A DNA stretch of 64,000 nt from Mytilus trossulus (taxonomy: Eukaryota > Mollusca > Bivalvia > Mytilida > Mytilidae), in assembly GCF_036588685.1 (NCBI RefSeq), contig NC_086378.1, positions 24,591,578 through 24,655,577 on the forward strand. Direction: 5' to 3'. A model generated the notes under the pieces. The model was not told the origin of the DNA. It saw nothing but the letters and a program-made list of their open reading frames with translations, and ran no database searches. Shown here one piece after another: positions 11,101 to 21,213 of this stretch. Both the position numbers and the translations under genes were made by a program. How positions within the stretch are numbered: the stretch's first letter is position 1; every line of letters begins with the position of its first letter.

Positions 11101-14100
11101 TATCTTTTAGGCTTAGCACACAGCCATCATATATTGTCTCTCGCAAAATCAATATCGTTAATCAAAGTTATATAGTATTAACTTAGTTTTGTTTTGTTAA
11201 ATGTATCACATTCAAAATAATGGAAACATAAAAGCAACAAATGGAAAAGAGATGGGTTTCCACACTATAATTCTATACACATTCACTACCTACCGGTTTA
11301 AGATGAAGTACACCATTTCTAACAAATGTGTTTGTTGGTTCTGGAGAATAAATTTGAAATTCCCAGTTCTGAAAAGTAAAAAAAAGTACTATCATTTTAA
11401 CAAAGGAAACTGATTTTTTTTTCTTGTATTCTAAACAATACGTCATATATTTGCTTTTATAGTGATTCAGCTTATAAAACAATGTTGACTGCTGTGCACC
11501 TATTTTTCACATTTTTGCCTATTGTGTCTGATTGTTTTGTTCACACGTTGTCAATATAATTGAATTTAATGAGACTGTCATACAGTTGATAAGTGTAGCT
11601 AGCTTTAAAACCAGGTTTAATCAACCATTTTCTACATAAAGAATGCCTGTACCAATTCAGGAATATGACAGTTGACTTCTCTTGAATTGAATTTTAAATG
11701 TGCGTATTGTTATGCGTTTACTTTTCTACATTGGCTATAGGTATAAGGGGAGGGTTGAAATCTCATAAACATGTTTAACCCCGCCGCATATTTGCGGCTG
11801 TCTCAAGTCAGGAGCCTCTGGCCTTCGTTAGTCTTGTATTATTTTAATTTTAGTTTCTTGTGCACAATTAGAAATTAGTATGGCGTTCATTATCACTGAA
11901 CTAGTATAGATTTGTTTAGGGGCCAGCTGAAGGACGCCTCCGGGTGCGGGAGTTTCTCGATACATTGAAGACCTGTCGGTGACCTTCTGTTGTTGTTTTT
12001 TCTATGGTCGGGTTGTTGCCTCTTTGACACATTCCTCATTTCCATTCTCAGTTTTATATATTAAATCAGTTCTGATCAATTTAATTATTTTTATAGTTAG
12101 TATTTTTTTAAATATAGTTTAATATCAAATTAAGTATATCAAAATAACAAATTCAGTTATTTATTTTTAAACGCACTGTATTGTCCTTTGATTGAGTCAC
12201 ATATGAATAAACAAAAACAACATAACAATCACCATACCCCACCACCAAAAGCAGAGATTTCATTCTTCCATTTGCTTTTGTCAAAACCATTATCGAAAGT
12301 ATCTTCAAATATTAGCTGAAGTTCTGTCAGTGGTGATTTGGATGTTAGCCCAGCTGAATTTAAAAACAAAATATGCATTAGTAGTAGGCTACATATTACG
12401 TGTTCTGAACTGGGGCTTCCATATTATACAGCTTTTTCATAGTGCTAGAAAACCAAAGGTTTGGTTGACTTGCTTGCTTTGTTTAATTTGTATACATGTT
12501 TGCTCAAGCATTTTATACACAGAAAAACGTAGCAACTGATGTGTGCGATTTACCATCTTTGCCGCAAATTTATTGTTGGGCTTGTATCATATTTTCCATT
12601 CGGTTTATATAATCCGTTCATCCTATTTGACTCTATAGAATTGAAGAGTTTATTCTAAATTGAGGTAAACTATATGGTCTTCCAATTACTGTTTCGATCC
12701 GTAACATCACTGCAGAGACATTCATTATCGAAATATGGATATGGTGTAAAATAAATTAATAATAATAATAACTACCACCTTATGTTTGTATTAACAATCT
12801 TTGCCGCAAGTTTATTGTTTTCTGTTTGGAATTAAATTAATATAGAGATTCATTTGTTAAATCTTGGGATCAATTCATTTGGCAATCGTCAATGGCAGTC
12901 AGCAGGGTTTTACAAAATACATTGTTTGACCTGTTAGTCAAATGCGTTTTGTTAAAATATACTTTTTTACTATTTTGGTCTTTTGGAAAATGTTGTTTGT
13001 GGTGTTTTAGACACCTCTACCTCAAATTTTGTTTTATCAACTATGAAATCATTTAAAATTAAACTGATTTGAGAAAATATCTAAGCATTGTGATGTCACT
13101 AAACACTTAAAGCTATGGTCATAATTCAACAACAACTATATTTACCTTGACATAAGTTACAATACTTCTGGCAGTTTTGGTTGGCCCATTCTCTGTAAGC
13201 TGTACATACATCGGCTGCAAAACCTGCACAGTCTGATATCTTGTTTTCACATGTTCCTGTTGACGGGACTGTTGTATGCAGAGCCTGTGTTTCTGTTGAA
13301 GAAAAACAGACCGTTTCTATTTTCATGTTTCGTTATAATGATTGAATTTCTATGTAATTAATATCACAATTGCAAACTTAAAACTGTTTTTTTTTGGAAC
13401 GTACTGTATTTGATGTTTTTAGTGTGAGGAAAGAGAACAAACATCAAACCACTCAACCAAAAAATGAGATTTCATTCTTCCATTTGCTTTTGTCGAAATA
13501 AAGCCAATCAAGTACAAAGTTGAAGAGCATTGTGGATCCAAAATTCCAAAAAGTTGTGCCAAATACGGCTACGGTAATCTATGCATGGGCTAAGAAAATC
13601 CGTATTTTTTTGGAAAATTTCAAAGTTTGTTGGTTTCTGTTTGTTATTTAATAAATATAGAGATCCATTTGTTAAATCTTGGAATTCATTTGGCAATCGT
13701 CAATGACAGTCAGCAGGGTTTTACAAAATACATTGTTTGACCTGTTAGTCAAATGCGTTTTGTTAAAATATACTTTTTCACTATTTTGGACTTTTGGAAA
13801 ATGTTGTTGGTGGTGTTTTAGACACCTCTACCTCAAATTTTGTTTTATCAACTATGAAATCATTTAAAATTAAACTGATTTGAGAAAAAATCATCTTAGC
13901 ATTGTGATGTCACTAAACACTTAAAGCTATGTTCATAATTCAACAACAACAATATTTACCTTGACATAAGTTACAATACTTCTGACAGTTTTGGTTGGCC
14001 CATTCTCTGTAGGCTGTACATACATTGGCTCCAAAATCTGCACAGTCTGATATCTTGTTTTCACATGTTCCTGTCGACGGGACTGTTGTATGCAGAGCCT

Positions 14101-17100
14101 GTGTTTCTGTTGAAGCAAAACAGACCGTTTCTATTTTCATGTGTCGTTATTATGATTGAATTTCTATGTAGTTTAATATCAAAGTTTCAAAACTAAAACT
14201 GATTTTTTTGTAACGTACTGTACTTTATGTTTTTAGTGTGAGGGAAGAGAACAAAAATATAACAAACATCAAACCACTCAACTAATAGATGAGATTTCAT
14301 TCTTCCATTTGCTTTTGTCGAAATAAAGCCAATCAAGTACAAAGTTGAAGAGCATTGTGGATCCAAAATTCCAAAAAGTTGTGCCAAATACGGCTAAGGT
14401 AATCTATGCATGGGCTAAGAAAATCCGTATTTTTTTGGAAAATTTCAAAGTTTTGTTGGTTTCTGTTTGGTATTTAATAAATATAGAGATACATTTGTTA
14501 AATCTTGGGATCAATTCATTTGGCAATCGTCAATGGCAGTCAGCAGGGTTTTACAAAATACATTGTTTGACCGTTTAGTCAAATGCGTTTTGTTAAAAAT
14601 ATACTTTTTCACTATTTTGGTCTTTTGGAAAATGTTGTTGGTGGTGTTTTAGACACCTCTACCTCAAATTTTGTTTTATCAACTATGAAATCATTTAAAA
14701 TTAAACTGATTTGAGAAAAAAAACATCTAAGCATTGTGATGTCACTAAACACTTAAAGCTATGGTCATAATTCAACAACAACAATATTTACCTTGACATA
14801 AGTTACAATACTTCTGACAGTTTTGGTTGGCCCATTCTCTGTAGGCTGTACATACATTGGCTCCAAAATCTGCACAGTCTGATATCTTGTTTTCACATGT
14901 TCCTGTCGACGGGACTGTTGTATGCAGAGCCTGTGTTTCTGTTGAAGCAAAACAGACCGTTTCTATTTTCATGTGTCGTTATCATGATTGAATTTCTATG
15001 TAGTTTAATATCAAAGTTGCAAAACTAAAACTAATTTTTTGTAACGTTCTGTACTTCATGTTTTTAGTGTGAGAGAAGAGAAAAAATGTAACAAACATCA
15101 TACCCCTCTACCAAAAGATGAGATTTCATTCGTCCATTTGCTTTTTTCAAAATAAAGCCAATCAAGAACAAAGTTGAAAAGCATTGAGGATCCAAAATTC
15201 CAAAATGTTGAGCCAAATACGGCTAAGATAATATATGCATGGGATGAGAAAATCCGTAGTTTTGTAAACAGGAAATTTATAAAAAAAAAAAAAAAGACCA
15301 CATTACTGATTTTTATGTCAACACTGATGTGTTGACTTCAGGGCTGGTGATACCATCGGGGACGAAATATCCACCAGCAGTGGCATCGACCCAGTTGTGT
15401 AAATAGTTATCATCAGTGACGCTCATATCAAAATAATATGAAGCCAAACAAGTACAAAGTTGAAGAGCATTGAGGATTCAAAATTCCCGAAAGTTGTACC
15501 AAATACAGCTAAGGTAATCTATGCCTGGGATAAGAAAATCCGTAGTGTTTCGAGAGTGACAGAAAATTTAATTGAAGAAGTCTTATAATAACTTTTCAAT
15601 TGTATTTGAACCACATTATTTTTATTTCATATTGACTATGTTTTGTTATCAACTAATTGTTGTTAACTGTATTGTGTTAACCGTTTCAAACTTTAAATAT
15701 TTTAATTGATTCTTACATACTTTTGATTGTCTAACCCTATATGCTAACATCGTCTATGTGAAATTTTAAAATTGTTTGTATATACATTGAACGACAAATA
15801 TATGTGACATATCAAATTTTCTAACGTCGGACACGCGAATCAATGAATGTGTTTGTAGACAGATGTTTTTGTGTTCTGTTAAATTGTTTCTAGTATTTTT
15901 GTGATTTTACTTTTCACATTTCTTTTTTCTACATTTTTAACGTGACAAACTTGGGAATTGTATTGCTTTATACATAAATACGCAAATATGCAACTTTTGG
16001 TAGGTTTAATTGTTAAACTTACCCAAAAGGTACAATACATCCGCTTTTAATCGTCTAATACCACTATATGAACTTACTCAAATGGAAGGACAGGTCAGTC
16101 TTGACTGTTCCTATGTCATTTATTTTATAATATAACCAGTAGTACACTGTGTCGCCCGAATGTACCTTCATCCCTGTGTTCCTGTGATGCCAAAATCCGT
16201 CAGCTTTGAACGATAAACGAATACTGGTGAATTTCACTTAAATTTCCAGTTCTGCTATAATGGCGATGAGACCCTTTCGTTAGATATTACTTCATAATTA
16301 TATTACATGTGTGTCTCATTACAATTCTTAATTTTGATTAGTTGAAAACAATCACGAGGCACTATCGTATAAAATGAAATAATTCATATGAAATTCAAAA
16401 CCTATGATTGCACGTGCTATCATTGACAATGTTAAAACAAAGAATAAAAAAGAAAAGAGTAGCTTGATAAATCTTTAATTTCATGGTTGTTGCATCAAAA
16501 CGTAGTTATACGAATTGACATTTATGTATGTAAATACAATTAACGGTACCAGTGATGATCAAATCGGGAATTTTAATGCAACATTGTTCATTTTGGTTGG
16601 ATGACGTCATCAATATTCATGTCTATGAAAACGTACGCGAAGCACAGACATAGTTTTACCACATGCAAGATGCTTTCGAATTCTATATGTAAACTGTTTA
16701 TTTGTTAAAATTGCATTGTAAAATGAGATACATACCCGACTTGTGGACTATTTCATAATTAAAAGCGCCTGTCCCTTGAGCTCCAGACAAAGGTTGATTT
16801 ATGCTGTAATGAACACCGACTTCTTGTAGGCCCGACACATCTTAAAAAAAAGATTACAAAACATCTGAAAACGAACATGATAACAAAAGACCGTACGAGT
16901 TAACAAAAAATCTAAATTCGTACAAGATAAACAAAATTTTTATAGTTATGTTCCCATGAATTTCACTTTAAAGAGCCCTAAATTCGATAGTCAAAGGAAT
17001 GATTCAGTCGAGATTTAACATATAACTCTTACGAAAAACCTTTTAAGGGACAAATACAAGAAAAGACATATAACAACTTATTAATTAAAATATGATACTA

Positions 17101-17366
17101 TAAAAAAGAAAACACTATATTTATTCTTATTATCCTCGGAGTTCAGTATTTTTGTGATTTTACTTTTTTCGTCGAAGAAAAGGGCTTTAGTTTTTTTTGC
17201 AGCGAAAAAAATAAAAAAAATCAGCCAATGTTAACTTTTTACCTGGAATTCTAAAGTCTATCCCTGGTGATAGTAGCTGTATTTTTGCCTCAGGTAAATC
17301 ATTGACCAAGAAACTGTTGGCAAAACTAACAAGAAAAGTCACAAGCACAACATGATCGAAAACCAT
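4893..17366 (-). CDS. Secreted beta-1,3-glucan recognition protein / laminarinase-like: CBM39 - ShKT x3 - GH16
   Basis: Split gene read right to left. Exons: 17366-17243, 16840-16736, 14938-14792, 14106-13960, 13292-13146, 12323-12238, 11368-11294, 10593-10533, 10114-9947, 8964-8887, 7780-7701, 7315-7244, 6298-6172, 5102-4893. All junctions are GT-AG with matching phase except between 7701 and 7315, where a microexon of 3n+2 bases must be missing from my model. About 540 residues. Order: signal peptide (about 1-18), CBM39-like glucan-binding domain (about 20-76), three ShKT domains (77-223), GH16 domain (224 to end). Motifs include WKNEIS, FYGC, GRVEV, WP-AIWLMPK, the catalytic EIDMVE (E372 and E377), STLHWGP, PFDRE, AVGGTNGFFPDG and WMPTWHGDD. 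Family knowledge: invertebrate members bind fungal or algal beta-1,3-glucan; those keeping both glutamates can hydrolyse laminarin. Three ShKT domains between the glucan-binding and catalytic parts are unusual. Enzyme versus sensor is not decided by sequence. Confidence 0.9.
5790..6030 (+). repeat. Dispersed repeat family A
   Basis: Recognised by 'gtgccacatgtggagcagga' and 'gccatggcgttgtcag', which recur at 7395-7565, 30015-30310, 41600-41700, 53965-54180 and 62505-62640. Probably a short non-autonomous element. Confidence 0.7.
6172..6298 (-). CDS. GH16 gene exon 13
   Basis: 127 bp, phase 2 to 0: LSVDDEPVLTADTPQYGYWG then LGGFSGNNLWSN ... APFDRE. The acceptor TTTTTTAAG|TCTGTCAG is the innermost copy of a 66-bp repeat array that starts inside this exon. 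Confidence 0.88.
6288..6683 (-). repeat. 66-bp minisatellite, six copies, spanning a splice acceptor
   Basis: Units start at 6288, 6354, 6420, 6486, 6552 and 6618. Each contains, on the minus strand, the tract TTATTTTTTAAG and the first bases of exon 13. As 66 is a multiple of three, one frame stays open for 142 codons (repeats of NTVKHYNTNETMLFFKS), but that is not the frame of exon 13. Confidence 0.95.
7244..7315 (-). CDS. GH16 gene exon 12 (numbering without the missing microexon)
   Basis: 72 bp, phase 2 to 2: RLANGNWSDKMHKYTMDWNE then YHI. It corresponds to the 'SFHVYRLEWTPDYI' strand of relatives. It needs two bases from an upstream exon, which exon 11 does not supply. Confidence 0.8.
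7395..7565 (-). repeat. Dispersed repeat family A
   Basis: Same family as 5790-6030 in the opposite orientation, inside the GH16 intron where the missing microexon should lie. Confidence 0.7.
7701..7780 (-). CDS. GH16 gene exon 11
   Basis: 80 bp, phase 1 to 0: NKHFGDIGIQRMMSTLHWGP then HSYSYQ. STLHWGP is a strong family motif. It cannot be spliced in phase directly to the exon at 7315. Confidence 0.85.
8180..8300 (+). repeat. Dispersed repeat family C, degraded
   Basis: 'gattgccaatgagacaactt' and 'ccgtacagccttcagcaatg' match the family seen at 27685, 33130, 39745, 42535, 49935, 54975, 58830 and 60150. Confidence 0.6.
8510..8713 (+). other. Possible orphan exon or gene fragment in a GH16 intron, opposite strand
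   Basis: A 67-codon ORF (MACENLLTSRIRGLNDK ... MWNIEVSVTEVFYNDQ) with better codon character than surrounding noise. The Ala-Cys-Glu start followed by an alternating strand pattern vaguely recalls an NTR/TIMP-like domain opening. This is weak; no clear splice partner was found. It could be a retro-fragment or chance. Confidence 0.25.
8887..8964 (-). CDS. GH16 gene exon 10: catalytic motif
   Basis: 78 bp, phase 1 to 1: AIWLMPKEEHYGGWPMSG then EIDMVEVR. Both GH16 glutamates are present: nucleophile E372 and acid/base E377 in E-I-D-x-x-E. Insect GNBPs that only bind glucan usually lack one or both. The junction to exon 11 creates VRCNKHF where relatives typically have a Gly, so the donor could be slightly misplaced. 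Confidence 0.88.
9510..9810. repeat. Dispersed element ending in an (ACGGACGA)-rich tract
   Basis: Starts 'gtgtcccaagtacacggata' and ends with imperfect 'gacgaacggacgaacgga' repeats followed by 'taatgcccataaatgggcca'. No coding capacity. The layout resembles a non-autonomous DNA element; the family assignment is from memory of bivalve genomes. Confidence 0.45.
9947..10114 (-). CDS. GH16 gene exon 9
   Basis: 168 bp, phase 1 to 1: EWGYCTKSEFYGCLRNS ... SKVSFKYGRVEVVAQMP ... WIWP. The FKYGRVEV strand precedes the active-site strand. Confidence 0.88.
10533..10593 (-). CDS. GH16 gene exon 8
   Basis: 61 bp, phase 0 to 1: TTTADKFGENFLHHGILDMR. Acceptor TTTTTAG|ACA; donor GAGAA|GTAAGT. Confidence 0.85.
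11294..11368 (-). CDS. GH16 gene exon 7
   Basis: 75 bp, phase 0 to 0: NWEFQIYSPEPTNTF then RNGVLHLKP. 'GGGNWEFQ' across the junction with exon 6 is a family signature. Confidence 0.88.
11640..12060 (-). repeat. Dispersed repeat family B
   Basis: Contains, reversed, 'ggaatgtgtcaaagag', 'caatgtagcga', 'ccagaggctcctgac' and a gggttaaacatg block. Other copies: 20015-20740, 33860-33990, 40020-40265 and 62750-63310. Confidence 0.7.
12238..12323 (-). CDS. GH16 gene exon 6: start of GH16 domain
   Basis: 86 bp, phase 1 to phase 0, encoding ELQLIFEDTFDN ... KWKNEISAFGGG, the usual opening of beta-GRP-type GH16 domains. Acceptor CACTGACAG|AA; donor GGG|GTATGG. Confidence 0.88.
13146..13292 (-). CDS. 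GH16 gene exon 5: ShKT domain copy C
   Basis: 147 bp, phase 1 to phase 1. The six cysteines are kept, but the loop reads DCAGFAADVC instead of DCADFGANVC, so this copy has diverged from A and B. It is the copy nearest the GH16 part. Confidence 0.85.
13465..13500 (-). pseudogene. Fossil fragment of first GH16 exon, copy 1
   Basis: The minus strand reads DKSKWKNEIS then runs into a stop. It matches the 3' half of the exon at 12238-12323, but its 5' half is replaced by the dispersed repeat beginning near 13500. Now intronic. Confidence 0.75.
13960..14106 (-). CDS. GH16 gene exon 4: ShKT domain copy B
   Basis: 147 bp, phase 1 to phase 1, same splice sites and same predicted protein as copy A. 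The identity implies a recent duplication or gene conversion between copies A and B. Confidence 0.85.
14285..14325 (-). pseudogene. Fossil fragment of first GH16 exon, copy 2
   Basis: Same truncation as copy 1 (DKSKWKNEIS, then no donor). It lies between ShKT exons B and A. Confidence 0.75.
14792..14938 (-). CDS. GH16 gene exon 3: ShKT domain copy A
   Basis: 147 bp with acceptor CTTCAACAG|AA and donor CAAG|GTAAAT, phase 1 to phase 1. It encodes one six-cysteine ShKT domain (C-x6-C-x7-C-x10-C-x3-C-x2-C, starting TCENKISDC) behind a short TQALHTTVPSTG linker. Its translated protein is identical to copy B. ShKT is a small disulfide domain common in secreted invertebrate enzymes; nothing here suggests a free toxin. 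Confidence 0.85.
15105..15160 (-). pseudogene. Fossil fragment of first GH16 exon, copy 3
   Basis: Reads FEKSKWTNEISSFGRG followed by GGGGTATG, so the original donor site is still present. This makes it the best preserved fossil; its 5' half is again lost into the dispersed repeat. Confidence 0.75.
15335..15560 (+). repeat. Dispersed repeat family D
   Basis: Contains 'atcatcagtgacgctcatat' and 'tacaaagttgaagagcattg'. Truncated copies lie at 13500-13630, 14325-14465 and 15155-15275 within the tandem exon array, and another at 17760-17965. Confidence 0.75.
16736..16840 (-). CDS. GH16 gene exon 2: rest of CBM39-like domain
   Basis: 105 bp, phase 1 to phase 1, encoding DVSGLQEVGVHYSI ... GTGAFNYEIVHKS. 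'Gxx-xxGVHYSIN' fits the N-terminal glucan-binding domain of beta-GRP/GNBP proteins. The domain is short (about 55 residues) compared with the roughly 100 usual in insects, so it may be reduced. Confidence 0.82.
17243..17366 (-). CDS. GH16 gene exon 1: signal peptide and start of CBM39-like domain
   Basis: Starts at ATG 17366. The hydrophobic stretch VVLVTFLVSFANS is a typical cleaved signal peptide. It is followed by PEAKIQLLSPGIDFRIP, the opening strand of a CBM39-like domain. Donor CCAG|GTAAAAAG, phase 1. Confidence 0.88.
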
Positions 17367-17384
17367 TGTTGTGTATGTAAAGCT

Positions 17385-17412
17385 TTCAATATATATAGCA
17401 CATTTATATCTA
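17385..17412 (-). promoter_or_regulatory. Candidate TATA elements of the GH16 gene
   Basis: On the minus strand GATATAAATG (17402-17410) and CTATATATA (17391-17399) lie about 25-45 nt upstream of the ATG at 17366. If either is the TATA box, the 5' UTR is very short. An untranslated first exon further upstream cannot be excluded. Confidence 0.3.
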
Positions 17413-17759
17413 TATCTAATATGTACTTACATTCTAACCTATCTCCTAATCTAAACAGTTCACCTACAATTTTTTTTGTCAATGGTATAAAGACAAGCAG
17501 ATAGATTTAAAGGTAATTCATTGCACATTCCAGCTGTTCTTATCTTTTATAACTCCTTCAGGATAACAACTTTTAATCGTAGGATATAAAATGGTGAAAA
17601 TACGTGCAGATGGATTGTGTTAAGCCTAGATATTTGTTTTTTTATAAATTAAACATTTACTTAATTTAAGATAATAAAAAATCCATGAGGACGATGTAAT
17701 TTTTTTTTAAATAAAATTTGCTTCATTTAAATAGTTCAAAAGTTCCAGGATTATAATTT

Positions 17760-17965
17760 TATACGCCAGACGCGCGTTTCGTCTACACAAGACTCATCAG
17801 TGACGCTCAGATCAAAATAGTTAAAAAGCAAAACAAATACAAAGTTGAAGAGCATTGAGAACCCAAAATTCCAAAACGTTGTGCCAAATACGGCTAAGGT
17901 AATCTACTCCTGGGGTAAGAAAATCCTTAGTTTTTCGAAAAATTCAAAGTTTTGTAAAACACGCC
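17760..17965 (+). repeat. Dispersed repeat family D
   Basis: Starts with 'cgccagacgcgcgtttcgtc', followed by the same body as the copy at 15335-15560. Upstream of the GH16 gene. Confidence 0.75.
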
Positions 17966-18699
17966 ATCACATTCACATTTGAAACAACAGGTAAATACAT
18001 ACAAAATACAATCATTTATAATCATAGAAATAAATAAAACAACTTTGAAATGGAATATATTAAAATAATTACTATACTTTATAATATTTTCGTGAACTTT
18101 GAAACGAATAAAGACACATTTTTAGTACCTTAATATTAACCAATGATAGTAGACCTTTCATTCATTTGCTGCACTGGGATGTTTGACATAGTACTCTGGG
18201 ATGTGTTGATTTATGATATATTTACTAAGATGGAATTTCATTCGAAAAAATAATGGTATTCATTACCAATAGCATTTGAACAAAAATAACATATCCTCTC
18301 GTCCTACGGAATATTACACCATCTACCCAGCTCTATTGGAATTGTAACATTAAAACATCTTAATTTAGAAATATATTCACGTTCGATTGATGATAGTTGC
18401 AGACAATAACAATCAAAACCAAGGAGTAAACAAAGACCCACAAAACCAAAGGACATTTACATCAACAGCTATAAATAATAATTAAGAAACAACACGAACT
18501 CCACTAAAAACCAGGTGTGAATCAGACACTTTTTTTTAAAACAAACACCGTTTTAAACAGATCGTAAATTCTCTCTTGGAAGAATTGTCAATTTGACAAT
18601 GTCATAATGATTGTTGAATGTATGCATCTTTAAGAATTTGTTTCAGAACGATTTTTAGTTGATTTACATCTAATGGTAATAATGCTTAGTCCAGAATGG
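17966..18699. other. Intergenic, no gene seen
   Basis: AT-rich sequence with scattered stops and no recognisable element before the LINE relic. Confidence 0.5.
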
Positions 18700-19131
18700 T
18701 ATAAAATCGATTTAAGATAGTTAGTCCATTTGAACGTGTAATCATCTCTTAAATTGAACATTATTTGATATAGTATATTGCTTAGTTAATTTTCATTGAC
18801 TAGAAGTCTATGATATCTATTGGTGTATGACCAAGTTCTCCATATTTCATAAAATTTGGCGTCGAGGATCTATTATTTTTTACATCCGGTAAAACTGTAG
18901 TTGAATTTTTTCCATCATGAAATTGTTTCCAAATCTCAATATTTCATACCGATAAGTCAGAATTGAAGGTATAAGTGCACCAAATAGTTGATATTGCAAG
19001 TCAACAGGTATTGAGAGGTTACGTATCTCTGTATAAAAGCTAAAGTGTTGTCTGTGCTTGTTCGCCAAGACATTTCTTTGCTGTAGCATATGGAAAAAAA
19101 ATCTTTGGACTCTCAAAGACAGGTTAAACAT
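18700..19131 (-). mobile_element. LINE relic: C-terminal end of a reverse-transcriptase ORF
   Basis: The minus strand reads ...LFGALIPSILTYRYEILRFG then NNFMMEKIQLQFYRM, and after a stop STPNFMKYGELGHTPIDI. 'LFxALIPSILTYGCEIWGF' and 'TPNxMxYGELGxxPL' are hallmarks of the region after the RT domain in molluscan non-LTR elements. No RT core is left; stops and frameshifts make it dead. Confidence 0.65.
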
Positions 19132-20014
19132 TTGACAATTTGGTGGTGTTCGTTATTAATCATGTTTGCCGTTGTCGGCCATTGTTTATGATATTTTATG
19201 TGTAAAGCAAAATACTGCAATAATTGTCCTTTTTAGGGGAATTTATTATTTTTGGAATTATTCACTAATAAATATTTTTTTAAGTGTTGTTTATTTCCCG
19301 TTCATTATCGAACTTAAACAAAGAAATATGACGATCTCTGGTCATGAATCTTACTATACGAATCCTTGGTGTGAAAACATTTTTCATGAGTCTGTGATTA
19401 TGTGATTATTTGATTACCAGTTCAAATATTTGATGAGTATTTGATAATCTAGGACATTATTTTTTTTATTATTTGATTATCTTGTTTAAAAAATAATTAA
19501 TGATTCTGTGATTATATTGGCAAAACATTTGTGATTATGTCTTTACTTGGACAACCCCACAAGGGTCTCATTTTTATTGATGAATAGGTATGGTGATATG
19601 GTCTAGACACCTCAGTTCATAAAATATCAACTGCATTATATCAAGGACACCATAAACATGTTGAAATTTATACATTCAAGATAATGGCAGTCAGTTAGTG
19701 AATATTAGCAATGAGAAGTCACTGTACAGCATCAAAAATTAGAATAAAAACATGCTGTAAAGTCGGGTATAAAAGGCCCAGACTGTCTAAATCAAGCGTC
19801 CAACATACTATTGGTATCAATAGTGCAGTATGGAGTTGTGTAATCAGTAAAAAATGTGTTTTTCCTAAAATAATATATATTCATTTTGATAAATGTTGAT
19901 CTTAATTTTATTCTAGCACCACTAGCTAGTAAATTGTCAAAACTTATGACATTCATACTTAAATACTTCAAGTTCTTAAGATACAACCTAAAATTTTACA
20001 CATTTATCATTAGA

Positions 20015-20740
20015 ATAGAAAATAGAAATGGGGAATGTGTCAAGACAACAAACCTACCTAAAAGCATGCCACTGCCTAAGGCCAACAAGGAGTCTTCAAT
20101 GCAGCATACATGAAATCTCTGCACCATGAGGCAGGCCTTAGCTGTCAACTAAACAAATATATACTAGTTCAGTGGAAACCACACTTTGCTAAAAAAAAAC
20201 ACCGTACAAATGAACGAATTAAAAAATAAACAAAAGACTAACAACGGCTAGTGGTTCCTGTTTTAAAACAGGGGCAATGATGCGGCATGTTAAAATATAT
20301 TTAAAGGGATCTAACCTTCCTCTATACATCAAGCCAATGTAGAATAACCAAAAACACAGTAAAAGTCACAGTAAAACTCAGTTCTAAAGAAGTTGGCGTC
20401 TGATGTTAGAATATGTAACAGAAGATACAAGCATTCTGAGAGTTGCCAGACTGACGGATGGATAGACAGACAGATGGAGTGCAGACCTCTTTGTCGATAG
20501 TGGACTGACTAAGCAAAATTACAATGATTGTCATAAATTCACAAAGGACTACTGACAGTTATTGATATACCATCTCCAAACTTTAAACTGAATGAAAGAT
20601 TAAGTTTTCATTATATGAGTATCAACCACAACCCCTCCCTATTAATGGTTAAGTATCATACCATCATGAGAAGAACATAACCCATATCATGCCAACAACT
20701 GTCTTTTAAGAACTTGAGATGTATAAACACCATGAGATGG
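20015..20740 (+). repeat. Dispersed repeat family B
   Basis: Starts 'aatggggaatgtgtcaagac' and ends near 'catgccaacaactg'. One of the two longest copies here; it aligns by eye with 62750-63310. Confidence 0.7.
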
Positions 20741-21024
20741 TGCCAACGACAAAAAAGAAATGAAAAATCATCTCTTAAATCATTTTATAATATTTGCATG
20801 GAAAGTATTGGAAACTTTATATGAATGCGTTTAGATTTATTGGTAAATGTTGTTCCATCATAATTTGTGAACTGCTTCCAAAGGAAAAAATTGAGAAATT
20901 CCATACAAGATAAAACTGAATGCTTTTTATTGTCCAAATTCTTTTTTTGCTCACAAATGATAATAAATATACTGGATACATATATTCAGAACCTTATTAA
21001 AAATTTGTCATGTTCAAAATATTT

Positions 21025-21213
21025 CTAAATATCTTTCTGATTTCTATATGGAGCAACAATAAATACTTCTTCATCATTGTGTGTTATTTCTGATAAGTCA
21101 CTCTCTGGAAATGTTTCTTCAGTCATTTGACTCTTAGTATGATGAATAGGTTTTGTTTCTAATTCTTTAGTCAAAAACTTTGTTTGTTGAAAAATTTGGA
21201 ATTCATTTTCCAA
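21025..21213 (-). other. Doubtful hypothetical ORF or exon
   Basis: Sixty-two codons (first codon TTG), acidic and Gln/Thr-rich, ending EVFIVAPYRNQKDI. A TAATAG acceptor-like site lies just upstream. Composition is more protein-like than its surroundings, but no partner exon was found. Confidence 0.2.

Larger units (their letters stand above)
12820..15290 (-). repeat. Tandem triplication of an 814-832 bp genomic unit with the ShKT exon
   Basis: Equivalent points recur at spacings of 814 and 832 bp (for example the exon ends at 13146, 13960 and 14792). Each unit holds one ShKT exon with flanking intron, a 3'-end fragment of the first GH16 exon, and a piece of a dispersed repeat (tacaaagttgaagagcattg). 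The intact first GH16 exon lies just outside the array at 12238-12323. Confidence 0.9.

Noticed and set aside
13126-14972. ShKT exons as separate small secreted peptide genes
   Set aside because: Each is bounded by an acceptor and a donor in phase 1-1 and lacks its own signal peptide; the leading Met-containing codons are intronic.
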